From NCBI GenBank assembly GCA_023846275.1, contig JAIUJO010000163.1, forward strand, positions 799,001 to 863,000: 64,000 nucleotides of DNA, read 5' to 3'. Position 1 is the first letter of the stretch, and every line of letters starts with the position of its first letter. This DNA is from Vanilla planifolia. Lineage: Eukaryota; Streptophyta; Magnoliopsida; Asparagales; Orchidaceae. The position numbers were made by a program, and so were the translations under genes. The notes under the pieces are model-generated. The model saw nothing but the letters and a program-made list of their open reading frames with translations, searched no databases and had not been told where the DNA came from. Shown in pieces: positions 12,996-24,464 of the stretch.

Positions 12996-13689
12996 AAACT
13001 TAAATCGTACATTATACTCTTCATTTTTCCTAAAATTGGAGGACCAAAGCTAGCTACTCCATAAGCATATCCTCTTTCTTAGTTTTCCGTAGAGGGAAAC
13101 ACTTGGATTAGTTGTAGTAACTAATAACATTGTTGATAATTGATTTCTCTAATTTGCTTTTCCCTTGACTACTTTCTTCACTTGATGGATTGTTAATTAA
13201 ATGCAAAGAAAGACCATATCTTCTTTTCCATGTAAAAAATTTTAGATGCATGACTTTAATAGTCCTTGTTAGAATTCCAAATCATTTTTATTATTTTTAA
13301 TATGAAGAACTTTCTTATAATGGCATTCGATGAAACTAATATGCTTAAGACCCCTTCTTTAGAATTGGTCTAGTTGGAGAACCTTGAATATAAATATTTA
13401 TTTGCATGTTCTAACAACATATCCATTGTTTCTATCGTGCATTTTTAGGTACTAAGTTAGTGTTCAATCAATTTCCAATCAGGTATTTATCTTTCATGAA
13501 TATGGCCCAAAGAAATTGAATATTTACTATTTCTAGTTTGGCTGATAGGGTAAGCAATCACAATGTCATTCAGTTCATCCCAAAGTTGCATAGTGATGCA
13601 TGTAAACCCTATCTACTTCTTTCTTAAGAAAGTATTCATAATATTTTCTGTGATGTCTATAAGTTTTTTTGGTGGATGAATATTCATTA
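12996..13689 (-). pseudogene. LINE ORF2 region between RT and RNase H
   Basis: Continuation of the LINE between the RT and RNase H remnants. On the minus strand I read PPKKLIDITENIMNTFLKK and then, after frame breaks, FMKDKYLIGN, which resembles the PK-x-LI-x-x-IEK-x-M-x-x-FLW and W-x-x-x-FL-KAKYL segments normally found after the RT of plant LINEs. A zinc-binding segment would be expected here but its Cys and His residues were not recovered. Several stops are present. Confidence 0.5.
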
Positions 13690-14475
13690 ATGGAAATGTG
13701 CAAATGGAGTTTAAGATAAGCATCACTAAGATTAATCTACCACCCATGGAAGATAATTTTTTGTTCGATCCTACCAACTTCTTACTATGTTTATGAAGGA
13801 TATGCTAATAATATTGTTCTTTTTTAATTCTATTAAACACGAGACATGACAGGTATGTTATGGGAAGAGATCCTTTTCAAAATCCATGACCATTTTTACC
13901 TTTCTAGTTAACCTTTCCTTCAAAGCCTACTAATGTTTAGTCAACGCTTTCATTTATTTAATTGAAGACCAAACATTCCTTGGTACTTTCTTACAAATTT
14001 GGTTTGATAGCTTTTTTATCATAGATCTCCTTGGCCAAAAATGATAATTTCATTAACATAAGAAATTTGACAAATTAATGGGAAAACTTAAGGTATTGCA
14101 TAATACATTACTTTCCAATTTGTAAATAGACTCTTTAGTTCCACGCTAAAAAATTACATGGATAACAAAAATAGTAAAGGAGAAATTAGATTTCCTTATA
14201 TTAATTACCTTGATGTTTAAGAAAACATGTTAATAATGCCACAAACTTGATGAAGAGCTATGGGTTGCTTATAATGTTGTAGATCAACCAATTAAGTTGT
14301 GTTGAAAAAAAGAATTCTCTAGTATATTATATAGGAAATCTCATTACAAGCTCTAATATGAACTTTGTATGACTAGCCTGAGAATGCAACACCAACATTC
14401 AACTTTCTAATCAAGAGAACCCATTAATTCTTTATCTAGAAGTATATTATCCACAATTTCTCTCATTTTAGCAAA
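13690..14475 (-). pseudogene. LINE ORF2 reverse transcriptase remnant
   Basis: The RT is readable on the minus strand in pieces. IVDNILLDKELMGSL (about 14450) fits the DNILLAQEL segment; DFLYNILEN fits the segment after the first catalytic motif; GNLISPLLFLLS (14172-14194 region) corresponds to GDPLSP-x-LF; ISYVNEIIIFGQG (14030-14065) is the YADD box with YADD changed to YVNE, so both metal-binding Asp residues are lost; MGGRLILVMLILNSI (13705-13750) is the GGRL-x-LI-x-SVL thumb motif. This order is that of non-LTR retrotransposon RTs, not of LTR elements. At least four frame breaks are needed. Dead. Confidence 0.8.
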
Positions 14476-14685
14476 ACTATCTTATTCTTCAGATGTGTTT
14501 CTTAGCAAATACTACAAGATGCATATTTTCTAGTAGGTTGCATAGTATTTTCTCATTAAAATTGCATGAAAAAAAAATAAGTCACTCAATCATATGCACA
14601 AACGAGAAGGTTTGGTGTAAAACATAAATTTCTCAAAAGTTTAAATCAAGTGTTTAAGAACTTTCATGGTGATTTAAAACTCTAT

Positions 14686-15702
14686 TGGATATTTGGTAAT
14701 GTGTTGGGATATCATTTTTAGAATCTCTCACTTAGATTTGCATGGTTTCTTCTAGATCACATTGTTAGATTATTCAAGCATAACATGCTCAAATCAAAGG
14801 TTCATGGAGGCAATAATTCATTACTTCATTCAAAAATTTTTCAATGAACAACATGGCGACCATCCCTCTTAATAGAGTAAAAATAGTAATTTCTTAACAT
14901 ATGAAAAAGAAAAGACATTTGGGAACACTAAATAAACCTTTTGGATTTCTAAAAAACATTTTAGAATTCCAAATTTTATCACAAATTACAAAAGAAGCAA
15001 TTTTAATTTTGCAAATAACCTGTGTTTGAAAAGTAACAAAATTAATTGAAGTAGTCCCAAACAAGAATTTGTGTTACATGTAATGGTCTAGCTAGAGATG
15101 AGATTACCGGTTGCATGATTGCAGTGTCATAGATCACACAAAATTAATGTAGTTTGATGATTTGATGCATGGTGATTAGTCAAGCTCCTTTTTAGATCGA
15201 GTTTACACAAGGTGATAAGGAAACATTGCTTCAGAGACTGAAGCTAGTCATGGTGATTTACGAATTGGTTGGCTTAACATTGGTCGAGTTGGTCATATGC
15301 GTGGCCATGAGCTACACAAATTGCTATTGGAAATGATTGTAATAATGACAATTGATAGAAGTCAAAGAAAAAAATACACTAAAACATTATTTTAAGCATT
15401 TTTACTGTCATTATTAACAAAATTTTTCTTTTAAAAATTTACAACACCTTTTTTAGGATGTTGTTTACTAAATTTAAAGCTACAAATTTATTTGTAAAAG
15501 ATTTAAACTGATGTCTAGAAACAAATAACTTGAAAAACTTATAGAAAGTAAACTAAAATGTGTAATAAACAACTATTGATTATAAATGACTCGCCAAAAA
15601 AAATAAGAAATGTTAAAGGAGTCAATCTTGACTTGGCAATGAATCTGAATAGGATTATGGCTACAAGTAGAACACTTGTATGATGTACAAGATGCTACTA
15701 CA
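14686..15702 (-). repeat. gypsy 1 3' LTR
   Basis: Direct repeat of 18872-19922. Matching blocks include GATGTACAAGATGCTACTAC (15682-15701) against a near-identical copy at 19902-19921, AAACTGATGTCTAGAAAC (15507 region) against 19690, TTTTAAGCATTTTTAC against 19590, GAGCTACACAAATTGCTATTGG against 19470, and TTAGAATTCCAAATTTT against 19150. The plus-strand ends are TGGATATTT and CTACTACA. The two LTRs are strongly diverged by eye, so the insertion is old. Confidence 0.75.
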
Positions 15703-15715
15703 TCATCCTCCCATG
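15703..15715 (-). other. gypsy 1 polypurine tract
   Basis: On the minus strand CATGGGAGGATGA sits directly before the TGTAGTAGC start of the LTR. Plant gypsy elements typically end with a GGGAGAATGATG-like tract here, which primes plus-strand synthesis. It lies immediately after the last integrase residues. Confidence 0.65.
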
Positions 15716-15739
15716 ATGGGAAAGAGCTCAATTCTATGG

Positions 15740-16800
15740 AACTAAGGTGAAATCTCTAATACTACTCTAACATCTTCAGGTTTAGGTAATGAGGCTCCTC
15801 CATAGTTGTCAATGTGTTATTGGAGATGGGATGACCACACTAATGTACCAAAATTCTCTATTGTGCTTAATCCTATATGAAAACTATTTGATAATTAAAA
15901 TTTGCTACATTTTATCTTTCAATTCAATAGATGGGGCTAAATGTATAAATGGGATAGTTTCACTCAATAATGATTGTGAACCCTCAAAAGCCTCACTAGG
16001 TATTAGTTGTTGTTCTGTAAATGATAAAAGACCATGAAAATTAAATGTAATTATTATTCCATAATCTATATTTAAATAAGAAAATATATTCATTGATACC
16101 ATATTCTATCACAAGACTAAATGGTCTAGCCCATGGGCATGCTATTTCTTGAGGCTTCTTGATGGGAACTCTCAGACCAAACACAGATCATTGCATAATT
16201 ACCATCACAAAATTCTCTTTGTTGACTATGAGCATCTACTAGCTTTTATATATTTTAAATTATTTAAATTAAGCTTTTTAGCAACAAGTTTATTTAATGA
16301 TAAGATATGATGATCAAAAGACAAAATAGAGTTAATAGTATGGAAATCATTATAGTAGGGAGTTAAATAAAAGGACTCTAAGGTTGATTTCTTGAATAAA
16401 TTACAAAAGGTCAAAAACACATTGTTTTCTTAATAAATTTAATATGTGGCAAAAAATGATCCCATGTTGAAATGTGTACTCCTACTACGATATATAGAGG
16501 ATAGCCTAAAATTTTTTAACTAACTTTTGTACATCTTGGTCGGATTAATAACTAGGTAAAAAATTAACTTTCACCTGAACTAATAAATTTTCTTAGTAAT
16601 GTAAAAAAGGTTTTTGTGGTGCCAAAAACTAGATCTAGAATGGGTTGAATATCTCTCGATTGTTGGAGTTTGACAGGTCATCTAATAAAGGTTGGACTAT
16701 GAGTGGTGGGGTTGGTATACTAATAAGGGATAACATAATTGCCATAAGCCAGATAACCCCACTATTAGCTATAACCCTCTTAATATGAATAGTCAAAAAA
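15740..16800 (-). pseudogene. gypsy 1 integrase with chromodomain-like C-terminus, degraded
   Basis: Reading the minus strand: SDQDVQKLV (16523-16549) fits the catalytic-core SDRD-x-KF; STWDHFLPH (16450-16480) fits W-x-x-LP-x-AEFAYN; HHILSLNKLVAKKL then FCDGNYAMICVWSE (16165-16215) fit the GD-x-VMVR-x-RPER part of the C-terminal domain; DYGIIITFNFHGLLSF (16015-16060) fits DYGISP-x-FNV-x-DL. The tail GHPISNNTLTTMEE (15790-15830) fits the GRP-x-SD-x-TWI-x-EE end of a gypsy chromodomain, with the Trp changed to Leu. Integrase inserts the cDNA, and the chromodomain helps choose chromatin targets. Several stops and frame changes make it inactive. Confidence 0.75.
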
Positions 16801-16874
16801 CACTAAATAATTTTCTTTTTCCCTTATCTTTCATTTTCAAAATATTTAGGTTAGAAATTATTTTTGATTGAAAT

Positions 16875-17300
16875 GAAGGGTATAATATAATCTTCTTTCC
16901 TTCATATATGAAAGTAACACATTGAAATTCCATCTAAGCTATCTTCTTTATCATAGAACCAATGTCTTCTAATGGTAAGGCTACTTACATTCACTAGGAT
17001 AATTGATTTTTGTATGGAAATTGATTTTTGTTATTTGAAGCTACAATGTGTGGGTAGCAATTATATGTTAATACTAACCTATCATTTTGGTAGTATTACA
17101 TAAAATATAATTGATAAAATTATCACTATTTATGGTAATTTGACATAGTCTGTCATTAATTCTAATGAAGGTACTAGAGATGTTAATTTTTCTCAAATCT
17201 TCAATTGATCCTAGTTTAATACTACATCTTACAATAGTTATGAGTGATCCAATATAGTAAAGAATTTCACCTAATATTTATAATTCTTCGTTGTCCTCCT
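16875..17300 (-). pseudogene. gypsy 1 protease remnant
   Basis: On the minus strand, after RKHVEFVEEEV (17308-17362) and NKEDNEEL, which fit the acidic linker following a gypsy zinc knuckle, comes EDLRKINISSTFIRINDR and then INSDNFINYIL at the place of the IDSGS-x-NYI active site; the catalytic triad is destroyed. The segment closes with FIYEGKKIILYP (16877-16913), the typical end of plant gypsy proteases (YTF-x-KDGK-x-I-x-L-x-P). The same ending occurs in gypsy 2 at about 50640-50675, so both belong to one lineage. Confidence 0.7.
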
Positions 17301-17439
17301 TATTTTGGTGTATAACCTCTTCTTCCACAAATTCAACATGTTTTCTACATCTTCTTCTATGTGTATGCATTTGGGTCTCTTAGGATATTAGGATATAACA
17401 TGCTATCTGTCGTGACAATGATAGTGTTGAACTCTATGA

Positions 17440-18250
17440 GTAGATCTTTTGTCTAACTGTTAGATTTACATTACCAAAGTTATGGGTGTTGGGGCAAAGG
17501 TTTCTTGTGGGGTAGTAATTGGAATAGTGGAAGTAATGAGACAAGTTTGAGGGTGGGAAGTAGTTTAAAGAATCTTGTTATTATGTGAAATATATTCCTT
17601 AATTCTTTCCACTACTTGGGATACTTTATATGCTTTTTCTAAACTAGTGGCACTTCTTAAATAAGACTTAGGCTGAACTAGTCAAAATTTGAGACAACAA
17701 TACAAGATCAAGAACATAGACATCACATTTGAGCTTAATTCTAAAATTTAGTAATGCACTCAACAATAGTATTCAAATCTTGGAATAGATGTTGTCATTT
17801 GCCAAAACATTCATCTAAATGTGACGTGGTGACATACATATTAACTTGGTGATCATCATTCCAACCTTGTCCTCTATCGAAGGTTTTTGGAGTAGGTGAA
17901 TGCCTAATATATGTTCCAATTTGTTCGGTTCATTTTCATAGGATATTTCACCATTTTTAGAGTCACTTATCACATAACTACTTGATCTATGGTTTCTATA
18001 TAATCCATTATTTCTGTATTATTCCATTCATTCTATAAAAGTTTCTAAGGTCGATCTTAGCTTCTGCACAGATGAATTAGTTTTGGAATTCTACATGATA
18101 TTATTGGGCATATGTGTGCTTGTAACAAATGTCAATTGAACATTCTATATTATGTTTTGGACGTAGTTGTCATAAGCTACTGAGTTGGGAATCATATTCA
18201 TAATTTGTGATCATAAAGAGAATGAAAATAAAATAAATCTCAAAAAGTAA
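17440..18250 (-). pseudogene. gypsy 1 gag remnant
   Basis: Minus-strand reading SATSLEKAYKVSQVVERIKE (17590-17655) fits the TL-EEAY-x-LA-x-x-VE-x-x-LK segment near the end of gypsy capsid, where the retrotrans_gag domain stops. Upstream, SHLDECFGK and LFQDLNTIVECITKF resemble the preceding helical part only loosely. The zinc knuckle that should follow was not recovered intact. It lies between the 5' LTR and the protease, as expected. Confidence 0.5.
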
Positions 18251-18330
18251 TAAGAAGTGAAAAAAATAAATAAAAACTATTGCTTCAAACTTGAAACCAT
18301 ATATTTTTGCTTACATATATATATATTTAT

Positions 18331-18350
18331 GCACACACACACACACACAC
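18331..18350. repeat. (CA)n microsatellite with (TA)n flanks
   Basis: A run of about ten CA dinucleotides at 18331-18350 is flanked by short TA runs (18315-18325 and 18351-18358). It lies inside gypsy 1 between gag and its 5' LTR. Confidence 0.9.
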
Positions 18351-18871
18351 ATATATAATAACTCATAACAATTAATAATAATTTGATAAAATTAAAAAAA
18401 TTTCTTAAAAATACACTAAAATTAATAAAAGTTTGTAAAGTTAACCATGCTTTGATATGAAGTAAATTTTGGAAGATATTCTAAAACCTATTTTAACTCA
18501 TAGATAATTACGAATTCCTTAGGTTCAAATAATATAACAATGTAAGGGTTTACTTATGGAGCTTAATTTTTAGATTGAGAAATTCTAGGATCATCAGATA
18601 AATAAGGACATTATCTACAAAACAAGGCCATGCATATATTTATAATATACGCGATCTTAACCTAAATGAAAAGCATTTTTAACAATCAAGACCCACTTTA
18701 CTCACATTGGTGATGATGTCGCTATGTACATACATAATTGTAATTCTTAGACTGCAAAATAAGAAATCAAATGGCCATCTACACAAATTAGAAAGTTGGA
18801 TGTGACAAGTAAATTTCATAAAAGATGAAATAAAGGGGTTAAGAACTAGCCTAGTTGGTTTGATGGTGTTA

Positions 18872-19922
18872 TGAATATTTTACAACAGGTTAGGATGTCT
18901 CATACAATACTTAACACTCTTTTCTCTAAGGCACTTTTAAAATCATATTCTCAAATTATTTGCACACAACACCCTTGTATCAATTAAGATTGGTGAAATC
19001 ACTTTGTAATTTAAATTTAATTTCCTTATGTACAATGTGTTGATTATCCCTATCTATCGAGAACTCTTGTAAAATAGTAATTTTATAACATGGGAATATT
19101 AAATGATATTTTAGAAGAAAAAGTGACACATTTCAAATTCTAAATGATATTTTAGAATTTGAAAATTTTTTGGAAACTATAAAAGAAATACTATAATTCC
19201 ATGGAACAATGTACCTTCAAAATGTTCAAAATTAATTTTTATAAATAGCTATTAAATTTTTTTGTGTGTTTCATGCAAGTGTTTAATAATCGATAAGATG
19301 GCTGGTGCCATGATTGATATAGCATGGGTGGAGAAGCATCTGATGGGTTAGTGTGTGTTGATGGTCCCTTAATTTTTGTATATTGTGTCAACACGTGTTG
19401 ATGGGTGCCATATTATGATGATTCAGTACAGGTTGAGAGGATCAACTAGTTTGAAAGGACGACAGGGTTAGAGCACTACACAAGAGTTATTACTGGCATT
19501 AATAAACCTACTAATGGTGGTGTTAATGGTAGTATGTAGTAACAGAAGTTAGGTGGCAACAAAAAGTCTAGAACATAACTTAAAGCATTTTTAAAATCTT
19601 TTTCAATGAAATTTTGCATCGATGGAATTATGAGACTATTGTATGAACGTACTATGCCAACTTTTAAGATCAAAAAAATCTAAAAATGTGTTATTTATTT
19701 TAAATTTTAAAACTAATGTGTGCACGAAAATAAATTGACAAAGTGGAAATAAAACAATAGAAATATGTAATAAAAAAGTGTAGACAATTTGACCCCCAAA
19801 ATAGTAAGGATAATAAAGATTAATGAGGTGCAAACAAGTGAATCATGGTATGGTTATGGATTTGAATATGAGTAGTACAATTCAAAGTAGAATGTCTATG
19901 TGATGTACATGATGCTACTATG
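18872..19922 (-). repeat. gypsy 1 5' LTR
   Basis: Direct-repeat partner of 14686-15702; see the matches listed there. Just inside the element (minus-strand downstream, 18857-18871) the bases ACACCATCAAACC could be a decayed initiator-Met tRNA primer binding site (TGGTATCAGAGC), but the resemblance is weak. On the right the LTR stops at CTACTATG and LINE endonuclease sequence begins at once. Confidence 0.7.
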
Positions 19923-20720
19923 TTAATATTTTTTTGTTGTATTGTTGTGGGCATTTTATTAAGCTTCTTGATTTCAATGCTATCTTCTATATCCCAAAAA
20001 GGTTTGTTGAAAAATCAAAATTACTCTCCACCACTTTATAAAATGTTGAATGCATGGACAAATGTTTTGGTACATGACGTCGTCTTTACTCACAATCATT
20101 GGAATATTAGAGTGGTATTGGTGTGTGATTTGGCACCATTTTACATGGATTGTTTTATATTTCTATTGGATATGTTTTTATCCAATACTTTTTTACTAGA
20201 CTTCTGTCGTGCCATTTCAAAACCCACCTTCCTTTTATAAAATGGACAACCTAAGTGATGATCAAATGGAAGAAGGTGAGGTCCTTCAGGCTACATTGGT
20301 TTTTTTAATACTTAAACTTCTTCATTACAATAAAGGGAGGAATGGTTGAATTTGTATATCCATTTATAGAAGAAATAACGTTGAAGATACCCATAACCAT
20401 ATATGGTCTTTTGAGATGTATTGCAATTAAGGTTAAATGGTTCTCAATATCCTTCTCTCTGCACTCATAAATTTAGCATATATTAATGTATAGTAGAAGA
20501 GTAGTTGGCAGCTAGACTTGTCATGGAGTTGATGAATGAATTCCTCATCATCACATAATTTATGACAACTCGTGCTTCCTTTCTAAAGAACTTAGATCTC
20601 AATGGAAGAAGTTTCTACAAAATGTTCAAATCCAAATGACATAGCCAAGTGGGGTAACTTCTATTCCTATAATGCTTTTTCTGGTAAGAGAATTAATGAA
20701 ATGCTTGAGGTGAGAGATTG
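19923..20720 (-). pseudogene. LINE ORF2 endonuclease remnant
   Basis: Minus strand: VMGIFNVISSINGYTNST (about 20350-20405) matches the VMGDFNVI active-site motif of apurinic-endonuclease-like domains, with the Asp changed to Ile. It is followed by FKY-x-KNQCSLKDL, equivalent to F-x-x-x-I-x-x-CSL-x-DLG. Upstream, YAKFMSAERR fits VYAKC-x-x-x-ER, and toward the gypsy junction KKVLDKN and the following residues fit KRLDR. The domain nicks target DNA to prime reverse transcription. A 106-codon plus-strand open frame at 19920-20240 overlaps it in antisense and is a chance frame. Confidence 0.7.
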
Positions 20721-21309
20721 ATCTCATTTTCATGAACTCTTTTATGTTTCAAAGTAGGGTATTATCCACTTATCTTGTGTTATCTAAAAATGTAAAAGTT
20801 TTTTTGGTTATATGTTTTCCTTTTAAACACATATAATAATCAAAGCCTCCCATTATTCTTCTTTTATTTCATTCAGTTTTCGATGGGATAAAATCATTTT
20901 TCATCAAGTTGTATTGACAAGAATTTATTTCTCTTTTGAGCAAGTCATTTTTTATTTTTATTTGTTTTTGAAGATCAAGTATTCTATGATGACATTAGTA
21001 TAATGCTGCAAAATAAGTTGTGTATCCTCGTAATTTTTCTTTCTTAAATGGAACAATCATTTTAGGTCTTGTTTAAAGTTTTTCTCTAATTTTTTATCAA
21101 ACTAAGTTTATCATTTCCTATGCTCATGCCATTGTTTGAAGCTTCATTTCACACATCACTACAATTGGTCTTTTTAGCTAAATTAGGTCTTGGGCAATAG
21201 GAATTGTTATCCTTAACACTATATAATATGGAGAGCTTATATGTCTTGTTAATAGATGCATCATGTCCACCTCAGGTTCCTCTTTATTATTCATCCCTTC
21301 ATCCTATTT

Positions 21310-21830
21310 AATTAGAGTTCACTTTGAAATAATGAGGCCTTCTATGTCTAAGTTCCTTATGATATTTCTATAATCAATGGAAGAGCGACCATGGTTGCAA
21401 CATTCTCAGTGGTAGTTAGGTTGATTGCCATACTAAATCCTTTGCTAGAATCCTTTAAAAATACTTCTTTTTACATATTTCTGATCCATTTTTTATAGTT
21501 TTTTACTAAATTGACTTTAATACAAACTCTAGCCACAATTAGATAGGTTTGATTTAGAGTTGTAGCATCTATGAAGTATAAAGCCACCTTGTTGAGCAAT
21601 TGAGTAGGTAGGTGTTCAAATGAGAATCCTTTTAGAGCTATGAAAATATCAATATTGAGATGAAAATTTAAATACATCATGAACATTGTCATTTGAACTT
21701 CTTCCACATTACACAACTTGTTAACCCAACATAGTAGAAAATCCTCCACTTTCTCAAACATAATCAAGACATGTTTGTTGCTTAACAATCAAACTTTAAC
21801 TTCACTTAAAAGAAAAATTTTATTAAAGGT
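21310..21830 (-). pseudogene. LINE ORF1, DUF4283-like domain plus zinc knuckle remnant
   Basis: An open stretch (21788 to 21471, about 105 codons) reads HVLIMFEKVEDFLLCW and then FEHLPTQLL, ending VARVCIKVNLVKNYKKWI. This fits the DUF4283 pattern VLIRFE-x-EED-x-x-x-AW, GLP, and SVARVCVEVDLLK-x-LP-x-x-IWI. After a frame change, ECCNHGRSSIDYRNI (21360-21425) sits where the C-x2-C-x4-H zinc knuckle belongs, with Cys and His spacing partly lost. In plant L1 elements ORF1 is the RNA-binding protein encoded upstream of the endonuclease, exactly its position here. Confidence 0.75.
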
Positions 21831-22040
21831 GTTATCATTTCAATGCTAGAAAAGCCATATGGGTATTTCTCAACTAATGCCATCCTAAATTAGTAGCTCT
21901 TTCTCAAATTTCCTCTTCTTCAAAGGTAATATCTTGTTCCCTATCGAATGTAATTTTATATTTGATTCAAATTGGGGTTAGATTGTTAAGTTTATGAAAT
22001 AGCTCACAAAGAAGAGGTTGATGGAGGAAAGTCAAACTTC

Positions 22041-23815
22041 GGTTAGTAATTTATTTGATTAGCTCAAATGTTAAATTAAGAATCTAAATTAGGTAGAGGA
22101 CATGCCATTTATTCTAGGGTCAATCTAAAATTTATATACCACTAATTAAAAATCCATTGAAACATAGACCTATTTACCAATCACTTGTTACCCAAAACCC
22201 ATTGTCTGTAGCTCATTAGATATCACTTATCACCCATTAAAATAATCTTAAATTAATTATCACCATAAACTCTTATATCAACTTGGCATAATAGTTAGAG
22301 GTACACCAAATAGTATTTCATATTATATTTTTTTACAATACATTTATATGTATCTATGTTTGTATATACATATATGTCCTTCTTTCTACATGTTAGTTTT
22401 GAAGTATGAGTTGAGGTTTCGTAGTTGTGCTCGATGGCTCACTATCACCTTATATTTTTTTAAGATCCAGCAAGTTAAGAGTTATTTCAAATTTAGACTT
22501 GGAATCATCATAGTCAATGCATTAGTTAGACAATTTTTGTTTTGCTTTAATAAATATTAATAGTTAAGTTATTATTTCAATTCTTGATTATATGTTCTAC
22601 TTTTTTATGGATTTTATAGTGTAGCAAAGAGTAATGTTTGTCTTTAGCATTTGAAATTTTTTTTGACTTCAAGTTAGACTTGAATTATAATTTCATTTCA
22701 GAGTTTGATAGTTATGATTTTTATGACCAAGATTATTATTCTTTTAATTAACTGATATCATTATTTTAGTATTCTAGCAAGTATAATTCTTTTTTGTTAG
22801 TGGATTGAGGGATATTTAGATGTTGTTTCTTTTGTGGTTGGTAAAAGAATTGGATACAATCTTAGTTTCGCAAGAAGATCCACATGGGAAATAGTGGCAT
22901 GCTTCGAAAACCCTCACTCCAAACTCGAATAAGTTAATACAAAGGCAACTAAATAATTTGGTTACAACACTTCTCATAATTTACAAAGCACAAATGCTAT
23001 ACATTACAAGGATAATATGGAAAAGCTTTTAATGGTGAGTGAATATATTTTAATCCAAGATGAAATATGAAAGTTATAAATGATCCAAAATGTAGCTTAG
23101 ATTACAAAGAATTACTTGGAGAAACAAGTCCTTGTAATTCAAAAAGTTATTGCAGCAAGCACTCTTCTTCTCACTTTTATTGTTAAGAAAACGAAATTAT
23201 TAGCTTATCCTCTATTAAAAGTTATCATATTCAAATTTTATTAGTTAATTATGCCCCATTTTAGATGTTATAATTGTTTGATTTTTTTTACAAACTGAAC
23301 AACAAGCTGTTAATAGTGTCATTTTGTGTTCATACTATTATGATTAAAACTTCACAAATTGATGGTATGATTGTGCTAAAAGAACATGACCCTTTTTCTA
23401 TAAAGTAATAAGCAAAGGTTTAATATTTTGACCACTTAAGGAATAAATGATGAGCTTTTTGAGGCCATCCACTTCACCAAGAGCCAAATATATTGGCCAC
23501 ATTATTCCAAATCTATGTCATGTTCTTGAAGAATGCCACCAAAAACTACACTTCTATTAAATGTGGTTTTTCTGTTACTATTCCAATCATTAAGCATTTA
23601 TTCTATGTTGACTAAATCTTCCAAAAATGATTAGTAGATAGTTTTCTTGCCTATGTTCTCCTCAAACTTTGCAAGAGATATAAACATAAATAATTGAAAC
23701 GATATGCATCATTAATATAACAAAATATTTAAAAAAATATATTGGAAAGACATGTTGAAAAACTCCATTTAAGTGTTAGCTTAACTCCCTTTCAATTCAA
23801 GCTTGTTGCTTCCCA
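22041..23815. other. Unresolved AT-rich sequence
   Basis: No coding domain or repeat I recognise. It lies downstream (in minus-strand sense) of the RNase H of copia 2 and so may include that element's 3' LTR, but no partner copy was found. The 70-codon open frame at 22348-22560 has no recognisable content. Confidence 0.3.
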
Positions 23816-23819
23816 CCCT

Positions 23820-24312
23820 TTTTGAATCATTCAAGATTTTTGTGAATTCCATTGATTAGGCAAATTCTAGTGAAGTTGTTGATGGTAAAGGTTTTGCAAA
23901 CATTTCTACTAATTAAGCTCTATGTGAAAAAACCCTAGAGCACTACTCTTCCTTTGTATAGGAACTATAAAAATGTCACAATGGATTGGTACATTTGTGA
24001 AGGGTAAGAAAAATTTTGAAAGTTGTTACCTAATCTAAATAACTTGAGTTCCACTTCTACCAACTACTATATTTTAAGATTTTATTGTAAAAAGAAAAAC
24101 ATAATATTACATATTTCTAGCCTATGAAATGATTGAGTTACCATGAAACAAAAATGTAATAAATGTATTCTTCTTTTTTGTTCTACAAGAAAATAAAAAT
24201 CACTATTGGTAACTAAGTTAAAACCTAATTAACATCTAATATAGCAATAGGATATTTAAAAGTTTTCTTCGTAGCTTGAATGTGGGATTCCTCTCGATTG
24301 GCCTAAAATTTT
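23820..24312 (-). pseudogene. copia 2 RNase H remnant
   Basis: Minus strand: EESHIQATKKTFKYPIAIL (24245-24302) fits the P-x-x-HL-x-A-x-KR-x-LRYLKGTL start of the copia RNase H region. FLVEQKRRIHLLHF fits the WSSKKQ-x-x-V-x-LS segment loosely. LVEMFAKPLPSTT (23870-23915 region) is the LADIFTKPLP motif that marks the end of copia polyproteins. Order and spacing agree. Many stops. Confidence 0.65.
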
Positions 24313-24464
24313 GTCGAAAATTCTCAATAAACACAAATCTAAGCACACTATATTTATGGTAAAATAATTAAACAATAGTCTGTTTATACATCTTCACACA
24401 AATTGCTTAATTATTATTTTTATTTTCCCTTTCTTGTTCATTTATAAGTCTCCCTTTAAGTTAT

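Larger units (their letters stand above)
14686..19922 (-). mobile_element. Ty3/gypsy chromodomain retrotransposon (gypsy 1), nested in the LINE
   Basis: Two ~1.0 kb direct repeats bound the element. Internal domains on the minus strand are gag (18.25-17.44 kb), protease (17.30-16.87 kb) and integrase with a chromodomain-like tail (16.80-15.74 kb), then a purine tract touching the left LTR. Reverse transcriptase and RNase H are absent between protease and integrase. The minus-strand LTR starts TGTAGTAGCATC and ends in AAATATTCA. LINE endonuclease lies immediately to the right and LINE RT to the left, so insertion into the LINE is clear. I could not confirm a 5 bp target duplication (TCTAT on the left, TTAAT on the right). 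Confidence 0.8.
12541..22040 (-). mobile_element. Degenerate L1-type plant LINE split by a gypsy insertion
   Basis: Read on the minus strand the order is: ORF1 with a DUF4283-like domain and zinc knuckle (21.8-21.3 kb), endonuclease (20.7-19.92 kb), a 5.2 kb gypsy insertion, reverse transcriptase (14.47-13.69 kb), a C-terminal region, then RNase H (13.0-12.7 kb). Excluding the insertion it is about 4.3 kb, somewhat short for plant L1 elements (usually 5-7 kb), so parts are deleted. AATAAA-like signals lie at the minus-strand 3' end (12541-12575), just before the tandem array. Numerous stops and frameshifts make it inactive. The 5' boundary near 22040 is a guess; the 3' boundary is well placed by the array. 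Confidence 0.8.

Noticed and set aside
13480..13600. Minus-strand TLWDELND, resembling a copia gag motif
   Set aside because: Flanking sequence on both sides fits LINE ORF2; no other gag motif is nearby.
16640..16770. Plus-strand reading EFDRSSNKGWTMSGGVGIL resembling an RNase H start
   Set aside because: The opposite strand here is covered by gypsy 1 integrase motifs (SDQDV and the segment before it) in the right order, and nothing RT-like precedes the plus-strand reading. Taken as a chance antisense resemblance.
19920..20240. 106-codon plus-strand open frame
   Set aside because: Antisense to the LINE endonuclease remnant; composition and position give no support for a gene.
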